From NCBI RefSeq assembly GCF_014132355.1, contig NZ_BLZO01000132.1:1-64000 (forward strand): a stretch of 64,000 nt of DNA. The letters run 5' to 3'. The DNA comes from Okeania sp. KiyG1 (lineage in GTDB: Bacteria > Cyanobacteriota > Cyanobacteriia > Cyanobacteriales > Microcoleaceae). Positions 1 through 8,500 of the stretch are shown here, one piece after another. The notes beneath the pieces were generated by a model. The model had not been told where the DNA came from and searched no databases. It worked only from the letters and a program-made list of their open reading frames with translations. Made by a program: the position numbers and the translations under genes. Position 1 is the stretch's first letter. Every line of letters begins with the position of its first letter.

Positions 1-6
1 GGGCAG

Positions 7-1647
7 TTGCAGATAGTATCTCGGTTTTGGCAGGTATGGCTGGAACAAGAGGACAAGCTTTATCGCTGCTGCCTCAAGTTGATGAGTTTTAACCCAACGG
101 AGGCTGAAGATGCTCTGGGTCAAGCAAGGATCAAGGCTTGGGAAAAGGTGCAAGAGTTGGGGGACTCCATCAGAAATTTAAGAGCTTGGCTAATGCAGTT
201 GACGAGCAACCTCTGCAAAGATATTCTCAAAAAAGACTCTCGGGCTCCAGTGGCTGTAGAAAATATTGAATTGGAGGGGGAGACAGGAGTCCTGTGTACG
301 ATGTCTTCGTTGCCATCGCCCCAGATAGCTCTGGAGGAGGAGGAAAGGTATGTCATGATCCGACGGGCAGTGGCTTCATTATCCCAAGGGATGCGCGATA
401 CTTTTGCTTTACATTATTATGAAGGGGTTGAGTATATAGAAATAGCCGAGCAACAAGGGTTAACCTACGGTAGCGTCTGCAAGAGGATATCAAGGGCACG
501 CCAGGAGTTGAAGAAGAAGTTGAGGGGTTATTTCCGGGATGAGGAAAAACTAGAAAGTGAGTTGGAGCTGATGGGTCGGAAATCGCCAAGGAGAAAGGCC
601 CAAGTGGAGAAGCAGAGTATAGGGTCTGATGGGAAGTCCTCAAAGAAGACGATAACTGTATCGGCTACTGGGAAGTGCGGGCGAGTGGTGGTGGAAGGAA
701 AATCCTCGTTAAAGAATGACCCAGGGTCGCAAAAGGCTTTAGCGGGCTCGGCAAGATCGGAAGTAAGGGTCAAGGGTTTTGCACAGGAGCATTCCCCAAG
801 CAGCTTAGAACAAGTAAAGGAGCGGACCATAGAGTCAGTTAACCCTATTGGGAAGGAGACGGCAACTTTATGGGGAGGGAGGGAGTGTGGGCAAGTGGTA
901 GTAGAAGAAAAACCTTCCTTAAAGAATGGTGCAGTAGAGCAGAGGGCTCTGGTGGTCTCCCAAATCAAGGAAGTAAGGGCCAAGGGTTCTGCACAGGAGC
1001 ATTCCCCAAGCAGGTTAGAACAAGTAGAGGAGCGGACCATAGAGTCAGTTTCTCCTATCGGGAAGGAGACGGCAACTGTATTGGGAGTGAGGAAGTATCG
1101 GCAAGTGGTAGTAGAAGAAAAACCTTCCTTAAAGGATGGTGCAGTGGATCACAGAGCTCTAGTGGTCTCCCAAATCAAGGAAGTAAGGGCCAAGGGTTCT
1201 GCACAGGAGCATTCCCCAAGCAGGTTAGAACAAGTAGAGGAGCGGACCATAGAGTCAGTTTTCCCTATAGGGAAGGAGACGGCAACTGTATCGGGAGCAA
1301 GAAAGTGCGCTGCGGTGGGAGAAAAACGGCGAATTTGTCCGGCGAATGTGTTGGTAGCGATATGTAAACCAAAAAATGACGGGTTGATAAAATTTGAAAA
1401 GCCAGTAAATCAGCGCTTTGAGAATTTACTTGCCCCTCAATTAAAGATTGACAATAGCTCCTCTAGGCAAAAAAAACTGTCAGAAAATCCCTCCTGGAAA
1501 CGTCTTATATATGGAAGGCGATGCCAACCCCGGTATTGGGATAGTTCAGCCGGACAATATCACCCTATGCTACCGGACATGATATTGCTCAAGATTGAAG
1601 TGAGGCAAAAAATTAAGGATGAAGAAGCGTTTAGTTATTTGCTGTGA
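7..1647 (+). CDS. Sigma-70 family (ECF-like) RNA polymerase sigma factor with a long repetitive C-terminal tail; 5' end uncertain
   Basis: Residues ~10-85 look like sigma region 2 (helical, with DALGQARIKAWEKV and RAWLMQLTSNLCKDIL), and ~115-175 like region 4: VASLSQGMRDTFALHYYEG followed by the helix-turn-helix YIEIAEQQGLTYGSVCKRIS. It would direct RNA polymerase to a small regulon. Residues ~180-545 are not sigma-like: a charged tail holding three copies of a 70-residue repeat. The first possible start is TTG at base 7, so the true start may lie before the window. The 3' end overlaps the downstream DUF2235 gene by 29 bases, which suggests co-transcription and translational coupling. No anti-sigma factor is visible. 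Sigma identity is fairly secure; tail function is unknown. Confidence 0.8.
   Translation: MQIVSRFWQVWLEQEDKLYRCCLKLMSFNPTEAEDALGQARIKAWEKVQELGDSIRNLRAWLMQLTSNLCKDILKKDSRAPVAVENIELEGETGVLCTMSSLPSPQIALEEEERYVMIRRAVASLSQGMRDTFALHYYEGVEYIEIAEQQGLTYGSVCKRISRARQELKKKLRGYFRDEEKLESELELMGRKSPRRKAQVEKQSIGSDGKSSKKTITVSATGKCGRVVVEGKSSLKNDPGSQKALAGSARSEVRVKGFAQEHSPSSLEQVKERTIESVNPIGKETATLWGGRECGQVVVEEKPSLKNGAVEQRALVVSQIKEVRAKGSAQEHSPSRLEQVEERTIESVSPIGKETATVLGVRKYRQVVVEEKPSLKDGAVDHRALVVSQIKEVRAKGSAQEHSPSRLEQVEERTIESVFPIGKETATVSGARKCAAVGEKRRICPANVLVAICKPKNDGLIKFEKPVNQRFENLLAPQLKIDNSSSRQKKLSENPSWKRLIYGRRCQPRYWDSSAGQYHPMLPDMILLKIEVRQKIKDEEAFSYLL
681..1310 (+). repeat. Three tandem 210-bp coding repeats in the sigma-factor tail
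   Basis: Near-identical segments begin at 681, 891 and 1101, exactly 210 bp (70 codons) apart, so the frame is kept. The unit runs from QVVVEEKPSLK through AQEHSPSRLEQVEERTIES to PIGKETAT. Copies 2 and 3 are much closer to each other than to copy 1, as expected from a recent duplication. Confidence 0.9.
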
Positions 1648-2635
1648 TGGTACATGGCAAGATTTAAAAAGTTCTTACCCAAGTAACATAGTAAAAATTA
1701 CTCAAGCAGTCAAACCAATAGCTAGTGACGGAACCCCACAAATCCTCTTTTACGACTCAGGAATTGGGACAGAAAGCAACAAAATATTAGGAGGCGCTGC
1801 CGGAGTAGGAATTGATACAAATATACAAGATGGCTATAGATTTCTCTGTCTCAACTATGTTGATGGAGATGAAATCTATTTGTTTGGATTCAGTCGTGGT
1901 GCTTATACGGTCAGAAGTTTGGCAGGGATGATCTACTGTTCGGGGCTTCTAAAACGTTCTTGTATTAAGGAAGCACCGAAAGCTTACGAGCTTTATCGCC
2001 AACGAAATGTTAAACCGAGCGATAAGGAAGCTACTGATTACCGGAAAAATAACGGTGAACGTGTTCCTATTTCTCTAATCGGTTGTTTTGATACCGTAGG
2101 TGCTCTAGGGATTCCTGTTGTCCCCTTATTTCAACGGTTTAAGTCTCTACTTCATAGACGTTATAAATTCTATGACACGAAATTAAACAAATATGTGCAG
2201 AATGCACTGCACGCTATGGCCATAGATGAAATTCGGGAAATTTTTGATGTGACTCCCATGAACAAAAACCCTAAGGCGGAAAATCAACGAGTGATTCAAA
2301 AGTGGTTCCCTGGCGAACATGGTTGTGTCGGTGGTGGTACAGAAGAACATAGAGGTTTGTCAGATGGGGCATTGAAATGGATGATTGATTCCATTGGCGA
2401 GCTTGGGTTAGGGCTGGAATTTGATATTGATGCAATTCCTACAGGGATTCAACCTGATTGTAAATCAGAATTTAAAAACGATCCAGGATTTTTTAAATTG
2501 GCAGGAATTAAATTTCGTGATGTCAGCGAGGCTATGGAAGAACTTCATGAATCCACGGTTGAACGTTTGAAGAATCGCCAGGATTATCGACCAAAAAATC
2601 TAGAGAAAGTTATTCCTAAACTAAATCTGAAGTAA
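1619..2635 (+). CDS. DUF2235 domain alpha/beta hydrolase (Tle1-like lipase fold)
   Basis: The N-terminus KRLVICCDGTWQ is the DUF2235 hallmark. The nucleophile elbow GFSRG puts Ser92 as catalytic serine. FDTVGALG (Asp158) and EHGCVGGG (His234) match the other triad positions of Tle1-type phospholipases. The protein has 338 aa and no signal peptide, so it is probably cytosolic. In family knowledge, DUF2235 proteins include phospholipases exported as type VI effectors, but no secretion gene is nearby. It overlaps the sigma factor by 29 bases and lies 36 bases before the P450. With a P450 and a lipoxygenase downstream, an inferred role is releasing fatty acid from membrane lipid for oxygenation. 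Fold is confident; substrate is inference. Confidence 0.85.
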   Translation: MKKRLVICCDGTWQDLKSSYPSNIVKITQAVKPIASDGTPQILFYDSGIGTESNKILGGAAGVGIDTNIQDGYRFLCLNYVDGDEIYLFGFSRGAYTVRSLAGMIYCSGLLKRSCIKEAPKAYELYRQRNVKPSDKEATDYRKNNGERVPISLIGCFDTVGALGIPVVPLFQRFKSLLHRRYKFYDTKLNKYVQNALHAMAIDEIREIFDVTPMNKNPKAENQRVIQKWFPGEHGCVGGGTEEHRGLSDGALKWMIDSIGELGLGLEFDIDAIPTGIQPDCKSEFKNDPGFFKLAGIKFRDVSEAMEELHESTVERLKNRQDYRPKNLEKVIPKLNLK

Positions 2636-2671
2636 TTTCGACAATTTCACTACAAAAGTTAGAGGTTTTTT

Positions 2672-3994
2672 ATGTCCTATTTAGAAAGGTACGACAGTAT
2701 TCCGGCAGAAAATGTTAGCGACCGAGTTAATGTTATTAATCAAGGTGTTTGGACCGATTGGACACAATTATTTAAAGAATTGAGAGAAAGTCGTCCCATT
2801 TTTATCACCCCTAAATTTGTCCTAGTTAGTTTATTTCCAGACGTACAGGAAGTTTTATCTCGCTCGGAATACTTCTCAGTGAGAGGTTATACTGGCAAAA
2901 TGGACCCGGTTTTCGGACCTTGTATGCTGTCGAGAGATAACTCAGAACATAACTGGCGAGAAAAGTCCATAATTAGATCAGTGTTGCCCTTGGAAGATTT
3001 GTCAATGGTGAGAAAAATGGCTGGTGAAATTGCTAAATCCAGTTTAGATAAATCAGCAGCAACAGGAAAAATAGAAGTTGTTCACGATTTAGCCAAATTT
3101 GTTCCCATCAGACTTTGCGGTGATTATTTTGGCTTTCCTGGTCCGAATTTGGAAACTATGTATCGTTGGTCAAAAACAACCCAAGACGATATGTTTAGAA
3201 ACTTAACTAACGATCCAACAATTCATGAAGCATCTGTTCAGTCAGGTAATGAAATGCGTGCTTATCTATCTGAACTTCTCAAAGAGAAAAGAGCCAAGGA
3301 AACTGAAACACCTACAAATTTTTTCACATATCTAGCCCAATTTTTCCAACCAAAAACAGCCAACAACGACCAAAAAATTGCACCTGGGGACGTTTTTACC
3401 CGGTTGGCCAACACAAAGTTTCCTGGGGATATTCCCTTCTCGGAAGAGAGAATTATTGCCCACATGATAATTTTTTTGGTGAGTAGCATTGAAGGAACAG
3501 CCCAAGTCATCACCCAGATCATAGAACAACTGCTCAAGCGTCCTGAAATTTTCCAAAAAGCCTTAGCAGCAGCCAAGGCTAACGATGACGAAACATTTGA
3601 TAAATATGTTTGGGAAGCCCTCCGTTTTAATCCCTTTAGTCCTTTTGTCGTGCGTTTCTGCGAAGCAGATTATACCCTCGCAGCAGGAACTCCGAGAGAA
3701 ACCACTATCCCTGCCAAAAGCGTTGTCTTAGCGAGTATCGGTTCAGCTATGTTTGATTCAGCGGTGGTGACTCATCCTGATGAGTTTTCCATTAATCGTC
3801 CTAACTATAACTATATGCACTTTAGTTATGGTAGCCATACCTGTGTTGGAGAACACATTGCTGGAGTAGTAGTTCCCGAGGTGGTTAAACAAACTCTGTT
3901 GCGCCCAGGATTGAGATTTTTGCCAGGGGATGAAGGCAAAGTTGAATATCAAGGTTATATACCAGCACGTTTTGTTGTTGCTTATGACAAGTAA
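2672..3994 (+). CDS. Cytochrome P450
   Basis: The heme-ligand loop FSYGSHTCVGEH fits FxxGxHxCxG with Cys391, and the K-helix motif EALR places E315 and R318. The I-helix stretch FLVSSIEGTAQVI lacks the usual (A/G)Gx(D/E)T oxygen-activation pattern. This is a feature of P450s that rearrange hydroperoxides (CYP74, PpoA C-domain) rather than activate O2, so a hydroperoxide-processing role is plausible. At 440 aa with no membrane anchor it is a soluble bacterial type. The start ATG follows a purine-rich GTTAGAGG. It is co-oriented with the DUF2235 hydrolase 36 bases upstream and with a lipoxygenase downstream, from which it is separated only by an insertion sequence. P450 identity is sure; chemistry is inferred. 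Confidence 0.9.
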   Translation: MSYLERYDSIPAENVSDRVNVINQGVWTDWTQLFKELRESRPIFITPKFVLVSLFPDVQEVLSRSEYFSVRGYTGKMDPVFGPCMLSRDNSEHNWREKSIIRSVLPLEDLSMVRKMAGEIAKSSLDKSAATGKIEVVHDLAKFVPIRLCGDYFGFPGPNLETMYRWSKTTQDDMFRNLTNDPTIHEASVQSGNEMRAYLSELLKEKRAKETETPTNFFTYLAQFFQPKTANNDQKIAPGDVFTRLANTKFPGDIPFSEERIIAHMIIFLVSSIEGTAQVITQIIEQLLKRPEIFQKALAAAKANDDETFDKYVWEALRFNPFSPFVVRFCEADYTLAAGTPRETTIPAKSVVLASIGSAMFDSAVVTHPDEFSINRPNYNYMHFSYGSHTCVGEHIAGVVVPEVVKQTLLRPGLRFLPGDEGKVEYQGYIPARFVVAYDK

Positions 3995-4020
3995 CATAGG
4001 GTGATTAACTGTTAAACTTA

Positions 4021-5336
4021 AACCGTAGAAAATAGTTGTAAAATTTACACTCATTGTTGTAGTATTAAACAAGTAACAACTAAAATCTAAAAAATAGAAA
4101 GTGAATGCGACTTGTTGACAGACATATTATTAACCGAACACATAACTTTTGGCGAGTGTGTGATGAGTTAGCATTTAAGTCTAAAAACTTGTACAACTTA
4201 GCTAACTATTATTGTCGTCAGCATTTTTTCACTTTTCTCAAAAAGTCTGGATTTAACCAAGCTATACCATGGAACCAAAGATAGTGATGCTTACAGAGCC
4301 TTACCAACCAAGGTATCAAAACAAATAATCAAATGCTTGGTTGCCACTTGGCGTGGTTATTTTCAGGCTATAAAAGAATGGTCAAAACGTCCAGAGAAGT
4401 TTTTGGGTAAGCCCAAAATACCCAAATATAAGGACAAAACCAAAGGTAGAAATGTAGTTATATATTCAAAGGAATCAGTCTATAAAGCCCCTTTGAAGAA
4501 TGGTATTTGTCACTTATCTATGAGTCAAATTAAAATACCTGTAGTTGTGGATACTGTCATCGAAGTGAGGATAGTACCTGCGACTGCCTGCTATATAATT
4601 GAAGTTGTCTATGAAAAAACTCTTCAGCCACAAATAAATTCAAGATCTGTAGCCGGGATTGACTTAGGGATTGACCGGTTAGTAGCTCTATCTACAAATA
4701 AGCCTGGTGTCAAACCACTGCTGATTAACGGGAAGCCACTAAAAAGCGTCAATCAACTATATAACAAGCGTAAAGCTAAGTACCAAAGTAACCTCAAAGG
4801 CAACAGAAAAACCAGTCGTAAGATTGAAGCATTAAGTTATCATAGAAATCGTTTTGTCGAGAATTATCTGCATAACACCAGTAAATTAGTGGTTGAGTAT
4901 CTAACCACAAATAATATTGGTACTGTAGTCATAGGCCAAAATGATAATTGGAAACAAGGTGCAAACATCGGTAAAAAAAACAATCAAAACTTTACTCAAA
5001 TACCTCACTCTAAGCTAGTTCAACAGATAACTTATAAATGTGAACTTGCTGGTATTCAAGTTATGGAAACGGAAGAAAGTTACACCAGTAAAACATCTGC
5101 TATTGACTTAGAATTGCCCTTTGCTCAAGAAAATTATGTGGGAAAACGAGTCAAACGGGGTTTGTTTAGGAGTGGAACAGGTAAAGTGATTAATGCCGAT
5201 ATTAATGGCAGTCTTCAGATAATCAGAAAGAAATTTCCAGAGGCTTTTAGTGCCGAGGGAATAGTGAGCTGCGCCGTACAGCCAGTATTGGTTAATCCAA
5301 TATCAAGATAAAAGCTCAGATCGATTTTCTACAGTT
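4021..5336 (+). mobile_element. TnpB-only IS200/IS605-group element (IS1341-like)
   Basis: The element contains a single tnpB-type gene and no TnpA Y1 transposase, so it depended on a transposase in trans. A 13-base sequence AACCGTAGAAAAT at 4021-4033 recurs as an imperfect inverse copy (ATTTTCTACAGTT) at 5324-5336. A small palindrome (ATTGG/CCAAT) lies near 5286-5300. These are consistent with the subterminal structure of IS605-type ends, but exact boundaries are approximate. It is inserted between the P450 and lipoxygenase genes in the same orientation. Confidence 0.7.
4105..5311 (+). pseudogene. tnpB: tnpB RNA-guided nuclease/accessory protein, N-terminal frameshift
   Basis: ATG 4105 opens a typical TnpB N-terminus (MRLVDRHIINRTHNFW, then SKNLYNLANYYCRQHFF), but the frame stops near 4282. 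The homologous continuation (LYHGTKDSDAYRALPTKVSK) resumes one base later, near 4261, and runs to 5311. A one-base insertion therefore splits the gene. RuvC-I is present as AGIDLGIDRLVAL and RuvC-III as INADINGSLQII. The RuvC-II position reads TVVIGQNDNWKQ, without the usual catalytic Glu, and the zinc-ribbon cysteines are absent. A Glu-rich METEESYTSKTS sits where the ribbon begins. The longest intact piece (4337-5311) could still be translated. Confidence 0.8.
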
Positions 5337-5376
5337 TTTTTCGTACGGTCAAATTTATTCACAAGGAGTCATTATC

Positions 5377-7386
5377 ATGTCAGACAAGATCAAAAAAATT
5401 ATCGGTGAAGTTAAGCAAGTTGTGGGTATTACAGTCGCTGATAGTGCTTTAGGCAAAAGTAAAACCGAAAGGGAAGCCAAAAAAAGCATAGTTAAACGCC
5501 ATGAACAGCAGTTTGACAAACCCCTCGATCAATTACGCAAAGCCACTGGGAAGTTAGTTTTTAGCGATACTAACAAGCCATTGCACAATATGGACCTCGA
5601 ATTATGGGACAGGGATATAGGTAGGCCAGGAGATTATTTAGGAACAGGGGTAACTGACGACAATGGTAACTTTGAAATCTATTACGATCCTGCCAAAGGA
5701 GGCTTTCTAGACACGCCAGATTTAGAGTTAAGAGTGCTAGACAGTAAGATTAGTTTTGATAGTAATAGTGACCCAGTTTCTACCTATCGCATTGCATACA
5801 CTATAAAAGGGGAAGACAATGTAAGGGAAAAAGAATATGATTTTGGTACTTGTACTGTTCCCTACTGGCTTTATAAACCTGATAGTCATTTTGCCCGTCT
5901 ATTTTTTAGTGAATTAGAAGGCACGCCAGATGATTATTCTGTTGGTCGTACTCTTCAAGGTTATGATGCGGCTAGTGGTTTAGTACCTATTAAGGCAAAG
6001 CACGTTATTACTAATACACTCAATCCTAACGAACCTACTCTGGCAGAAGTCCAGGCAGCTTATCCACCAAATTTGACCATAAAATTGGATCAAGAAAATC
6101 CAGGGTATAGTCGTAGTGATGAATACTTTGTTTCGTGCATTCTCAATGGGATGAATCCTTGTTTACTAAAACGTAATAAAAACAATCCTCATCAATTTAA
6201 GGTGACATTTAATTGGGATAAGTACGAAAAAGATGATGACCACGATCTGAATAATGTGGAAGCTTTTTTTGAATTGAAAGATGAGAAGTTAATCCCCACT
6301 GCAATAACTATTCAAAGTCGGTATCCAGATTCTATTGCTCCCAATTCTCCTCTAAAAGAGCCAGTTACCTATACTCCCAATGATGGGGAAAAATGGTTAC
6401 AAGCAAAACGTATTTTCCGCACTAATAGTTTCTTTGCGGCTGAAATGATTGAGCATTATATTAAGGCTCATTTGCAGATGGAACAGTATACCATTGCAGC
6501 TTTCCGAAATTTACGCAAAAATCCTGTGCGCCTGATTTTATCTCCTCATATCAAGAGTCTGGTTAACATTAATCAACGGGCTGATGAAGTATTAGTGTCC
6601 CCTACCGTTGGCTTAGTTACTACCAACGGCCCCTTAACTCCTGAAGCAGTGGTAGAAGTATGCAAGGAAAGTATGGCGACTTATGACTGGAAAGGTTGGA
6701 AACCTCGTCAGCCTCTTTGCGAAACTCATACGTTTGCTAAAATTGGTAATCTTTACTGGCAGGTTTTAACTGAATACATTGATATCTTTTTTGAAGATTA
6801 CCAAGAGGAAATAGTGAAAGAATGGCTGGAAATTCGTCGTTTTTCCGATGATATAGTTGAACATAGTGTTGCTTATCAGCCATCCCAACCAAGCGGCTCT
6901 TCTGATGATAGCGACTACGACTGGTATGATTACAATGAGCTTGACCAACCTGATATTCCCAGAGCCACAATTAATGGTATCGTTAAGGCAACTCGACCCA
7001 TTACTGTTTCGGATGAACCTAGTGAGGCAGATATTGAAAACTTAAAAGAGTTTTGTCGTTATGTTGTCTATTACATCACCTTTTGGCATTCTTGGGTTAA
7101 TGATTCTCAAGCGGACGAAGGGGGAGAAGTAGTTTATAGTTCCCTGGCTTTACGCAATGGTAGTTTTGGCAGTGAAGATGATCCAAACATTGCCCCGAAT
7201 ATTATAGAATCAACCAATTTGATCTATATGGTCAATGTTCTGACGGCGATTAAGTACGGCTATATTATCAAGAATGAAGACGACGACATCCCTGAAGAAT
7301 TAACAACAATATTGGCTAGTTACAAGGATCAATTTGCTGATTTTGGCTACGATATTAGCAATATCAGATCCTTGATCAATATTTAG
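5377..7386 (+). CDS. Lipoxygenase with an N-terminal beta-sandwich domain
   Basis: The catalytic helix HYIKAHLQMEQYTIAAFRNL supplies His360 and His365 (HxxxxH). FWHSWVND gives His571 and Asn575, and the chain ends in Ile669, whose carboxylate is the classic fifth iron ligand. All lipoxygenase metal ligands are thus present. PHIKSLVNINQRA matches the conserved strand after the iron helix. Residues ~45-150 resemble a transthyretin-like/C2 sandwich (GKLVFSDTNKPLHNMDLELW). At 669 aa it is normal for bacterial LOX. Expected reaction: stereospecific dioxygenation of polyunsaturated fatty acids to hydroperoxides. AAGGAG lies 11 bases before the ATG. Upstream are the P450 and lipase-like genes. The segment after His571 diverges from plant LOX, so regiospecificity cannot be read. 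Confidence 0.93.
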   Translation: MSDKIKKIIGEVKQVVGITVADSALGKSKTEREAKKSIVKRHEQQFDKPLDQLRKATGKLVFSDTNKPLHNMDLELWDRDIGRPGDYLGTGVTDDNGNFEIYYDPAKGGFLDTPDLELRVLDSKISFDSNSDPVSTYRIAYTIKGEDNVREKEYDFGTCTVPYWLYKPDSHFARLFFSELEGTPDDYSVGRTLQGYDAASGLVPIKAKHVITNTLNPNEPTLAEVQAAYPPNLTIKLDQENPGYSRSDEYFVSCILNGMNPCLLKRNKNNPHQFKVTFNWDKYEKDDDHDLNNVEAFFELKDEKLIPTAITIQSRYPDSIAPNSPLKEPVTYTPNDGEKWLQAKRIFRTNSFFAAEMIEHYIKAHLQMEQYTIAAFRNLRKNPVRLILSPHIKSLVNINQRADEVLVSPTVGLVTTNGPLTPEAVVEVCKESMATYDWKGWKPRQPLCETHTFAKIGNLYWQVLTEYIDIFFEDYQEEIVKEWLEIRRFSDDIVEHSVAYQPSQPSGSSDDSDYDWYDYNELDQPDIPRATINGIVKATRPITVSDEPSEADIENLKEFCRYVVYYITFWHSWVNDSQADEGGEVVYSSLALRNGSFGSEDDPNIAPNIIESTNLIYMVNVLTAIKYGYIIKNEDDDIPEELTTILASYKDQFADFGYDISNIRSLINI

Positions 7387-7488
7387 CCAATCGGAAAGCC
7401 CAAAAAGGAGAGAGGGTAAAAGTTATCCGATCAAGCTCTTGGTTATATATTTGCATAAATCTATTTTAGTGCTAATTTTTACCGAATA

Positions 7489-7606
7489 ATTAAGGTTTAA
7501 AGCCTCTCCTTTTAAGGAGAAACAAGAAAAAATTTTCCTTTGATTCAATCCTCTTCCTTTTAGGGAGAGGTAATTATCAATTATCCATTATCAATTATCA
7601 ATTATT
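7489..7606 (+). repeat. Dispersed repeat family A (TTACCGAATAATTAAGG type), copy 1
   Basis: The element begins TTACCGAATAATTAAGG, contains two oppositely oriented CTCTCC-type motifs, and ends in iterated AATTATCAATTATC. Related copies occur at about 23775-24045 (-), 27467-27727 (-), 29821-30063 (+), 32369-32440 (-, truncated), 33373-33578 (+), 35223-35376 (-), 37053-37170 (+) and 38639-38710 (-, truncated). All are non-coding and intergenic. Confidence 0.75.
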
Positions 7607-7688
7607 GAAACACCTGGTGGTCTTATGAGTACTCTGTACCTACTGGATCAAAATCCTGATATCAAGTAACATTAATTAACCGCAATTT

Positions 7689-7712
7689 AGGGACGTTGTA
7701 TGCAACGTCCCT
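7689..7712. terminator. Palindromic hairpin (AGGGACGTTG/CAACGTCCCT)
   Basis: A near-perfect inverted repeat with a 4-base loop lies about 300 bases after the lipoxygenase stop. There is no strong T tract, so it may be a dispersed palindrome rather than a true intrinsic terminator. Confidence 0.4.
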
Positions 7713-7985
7713 ACGAGGTTGGGGAAAGATTGTTTATTACAGTTATTTAATGAGACATGATATGAGTGGCGATCGCGTCTCGAAAATGAGCTTAGGTCTC
7801 TTCCCTTGAACTCCCTTAAACTTGAGGGTTTAGAACAATGTTCACCACGTTCTACTGATTTTCCAGTATAGAACCCCTAAGCGTATCTCTAAAAATTTAG
7901 GCGATCGCTAACCTCTTAAGCATCAGTCGAATCAAACAAAGATTAATCTTGGCAGTAGCATTACCCACATTCCGCTTAATTAAAT

Positions 7986-8381
7986 AGGGTTTGCGTATGG
8001 AAAGTCTTTTTATTGAGGTAGGGAGTAGGGAGTAGGGAGTGGGGAGTAGTTAAGAGTCAGGAGAAATGGGAGTTATAGAGAAGGTGGTCGTTCATTATAG
8101 CAAGAGTGATTTTTCTGCTATGGTCTCCCCAAAATACACTCCTTTTTGAGCGTGAAGGGCTGAGAACCAGGTATTTACAGCGGTTTTCATTTCAGTAAAC
8201 CACAGTAGGGGCGAATGGCATTCGCCCGGCGAATGGCATTTGCGCTCCGCAAAGCTCCGAATTGCGCCCTTATAGGTTTTTGGTTATGACGATGTGGTTT
8301 ATCAATCTGAAAAGGGCTGTAAAGCTAAAAAAGGATAAAACCAATATCAGTCAATGCTTTGAGATTTAATCAGCAAGCCCT
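7986..8381. mobile_element. MITE family B (AGGGTTTGC ends), copy 1, with 4-bp TSD AAAT
   Basis: Terminal inverted repeats AGGGTTTGC and GCAAGCCCT are flanked by AAAT at 7982-7985 and 8382-8385. Shared internal text (GGGAGTTATAG, TTTTTGAGC, ATTTAATCAGCAAGCCCT) links it to copies at 29535-29755, 37216-37459 and 38281-38638. It also carries a partial copy of the GTAGGGGCGAA palindrome near 8208. The rest of the 7387-8500 gap holds no gene I can support. Confidence 0.8.
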
Positions 8382-8500
8382 AAATAGACAAGTTTTATGC
8401 AACCTGTTGTAATACAATTTAAAGTGCGGAATGTGGGCTTAAGATGAAACAGTCCACTACTGATTCTTATTAACTGGCTCTCATTAACCTTCAATTTCTG

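Noticed and set aside
870-1367. Second long reading frame (165 aa) inside the sigma-factor tail
   Set aside because: It is a shadow created by the 210-bp repeats; its Gly/Ser-rich sequence has no start signal or family features.
1619-2635. Reading the DUF2235 gene as a type VI secretion effector
   Set aside because: No immunity gene, VgrG, PAAR or other secretion component is nearby; a cytosolic lipase role fits the neighbours better.
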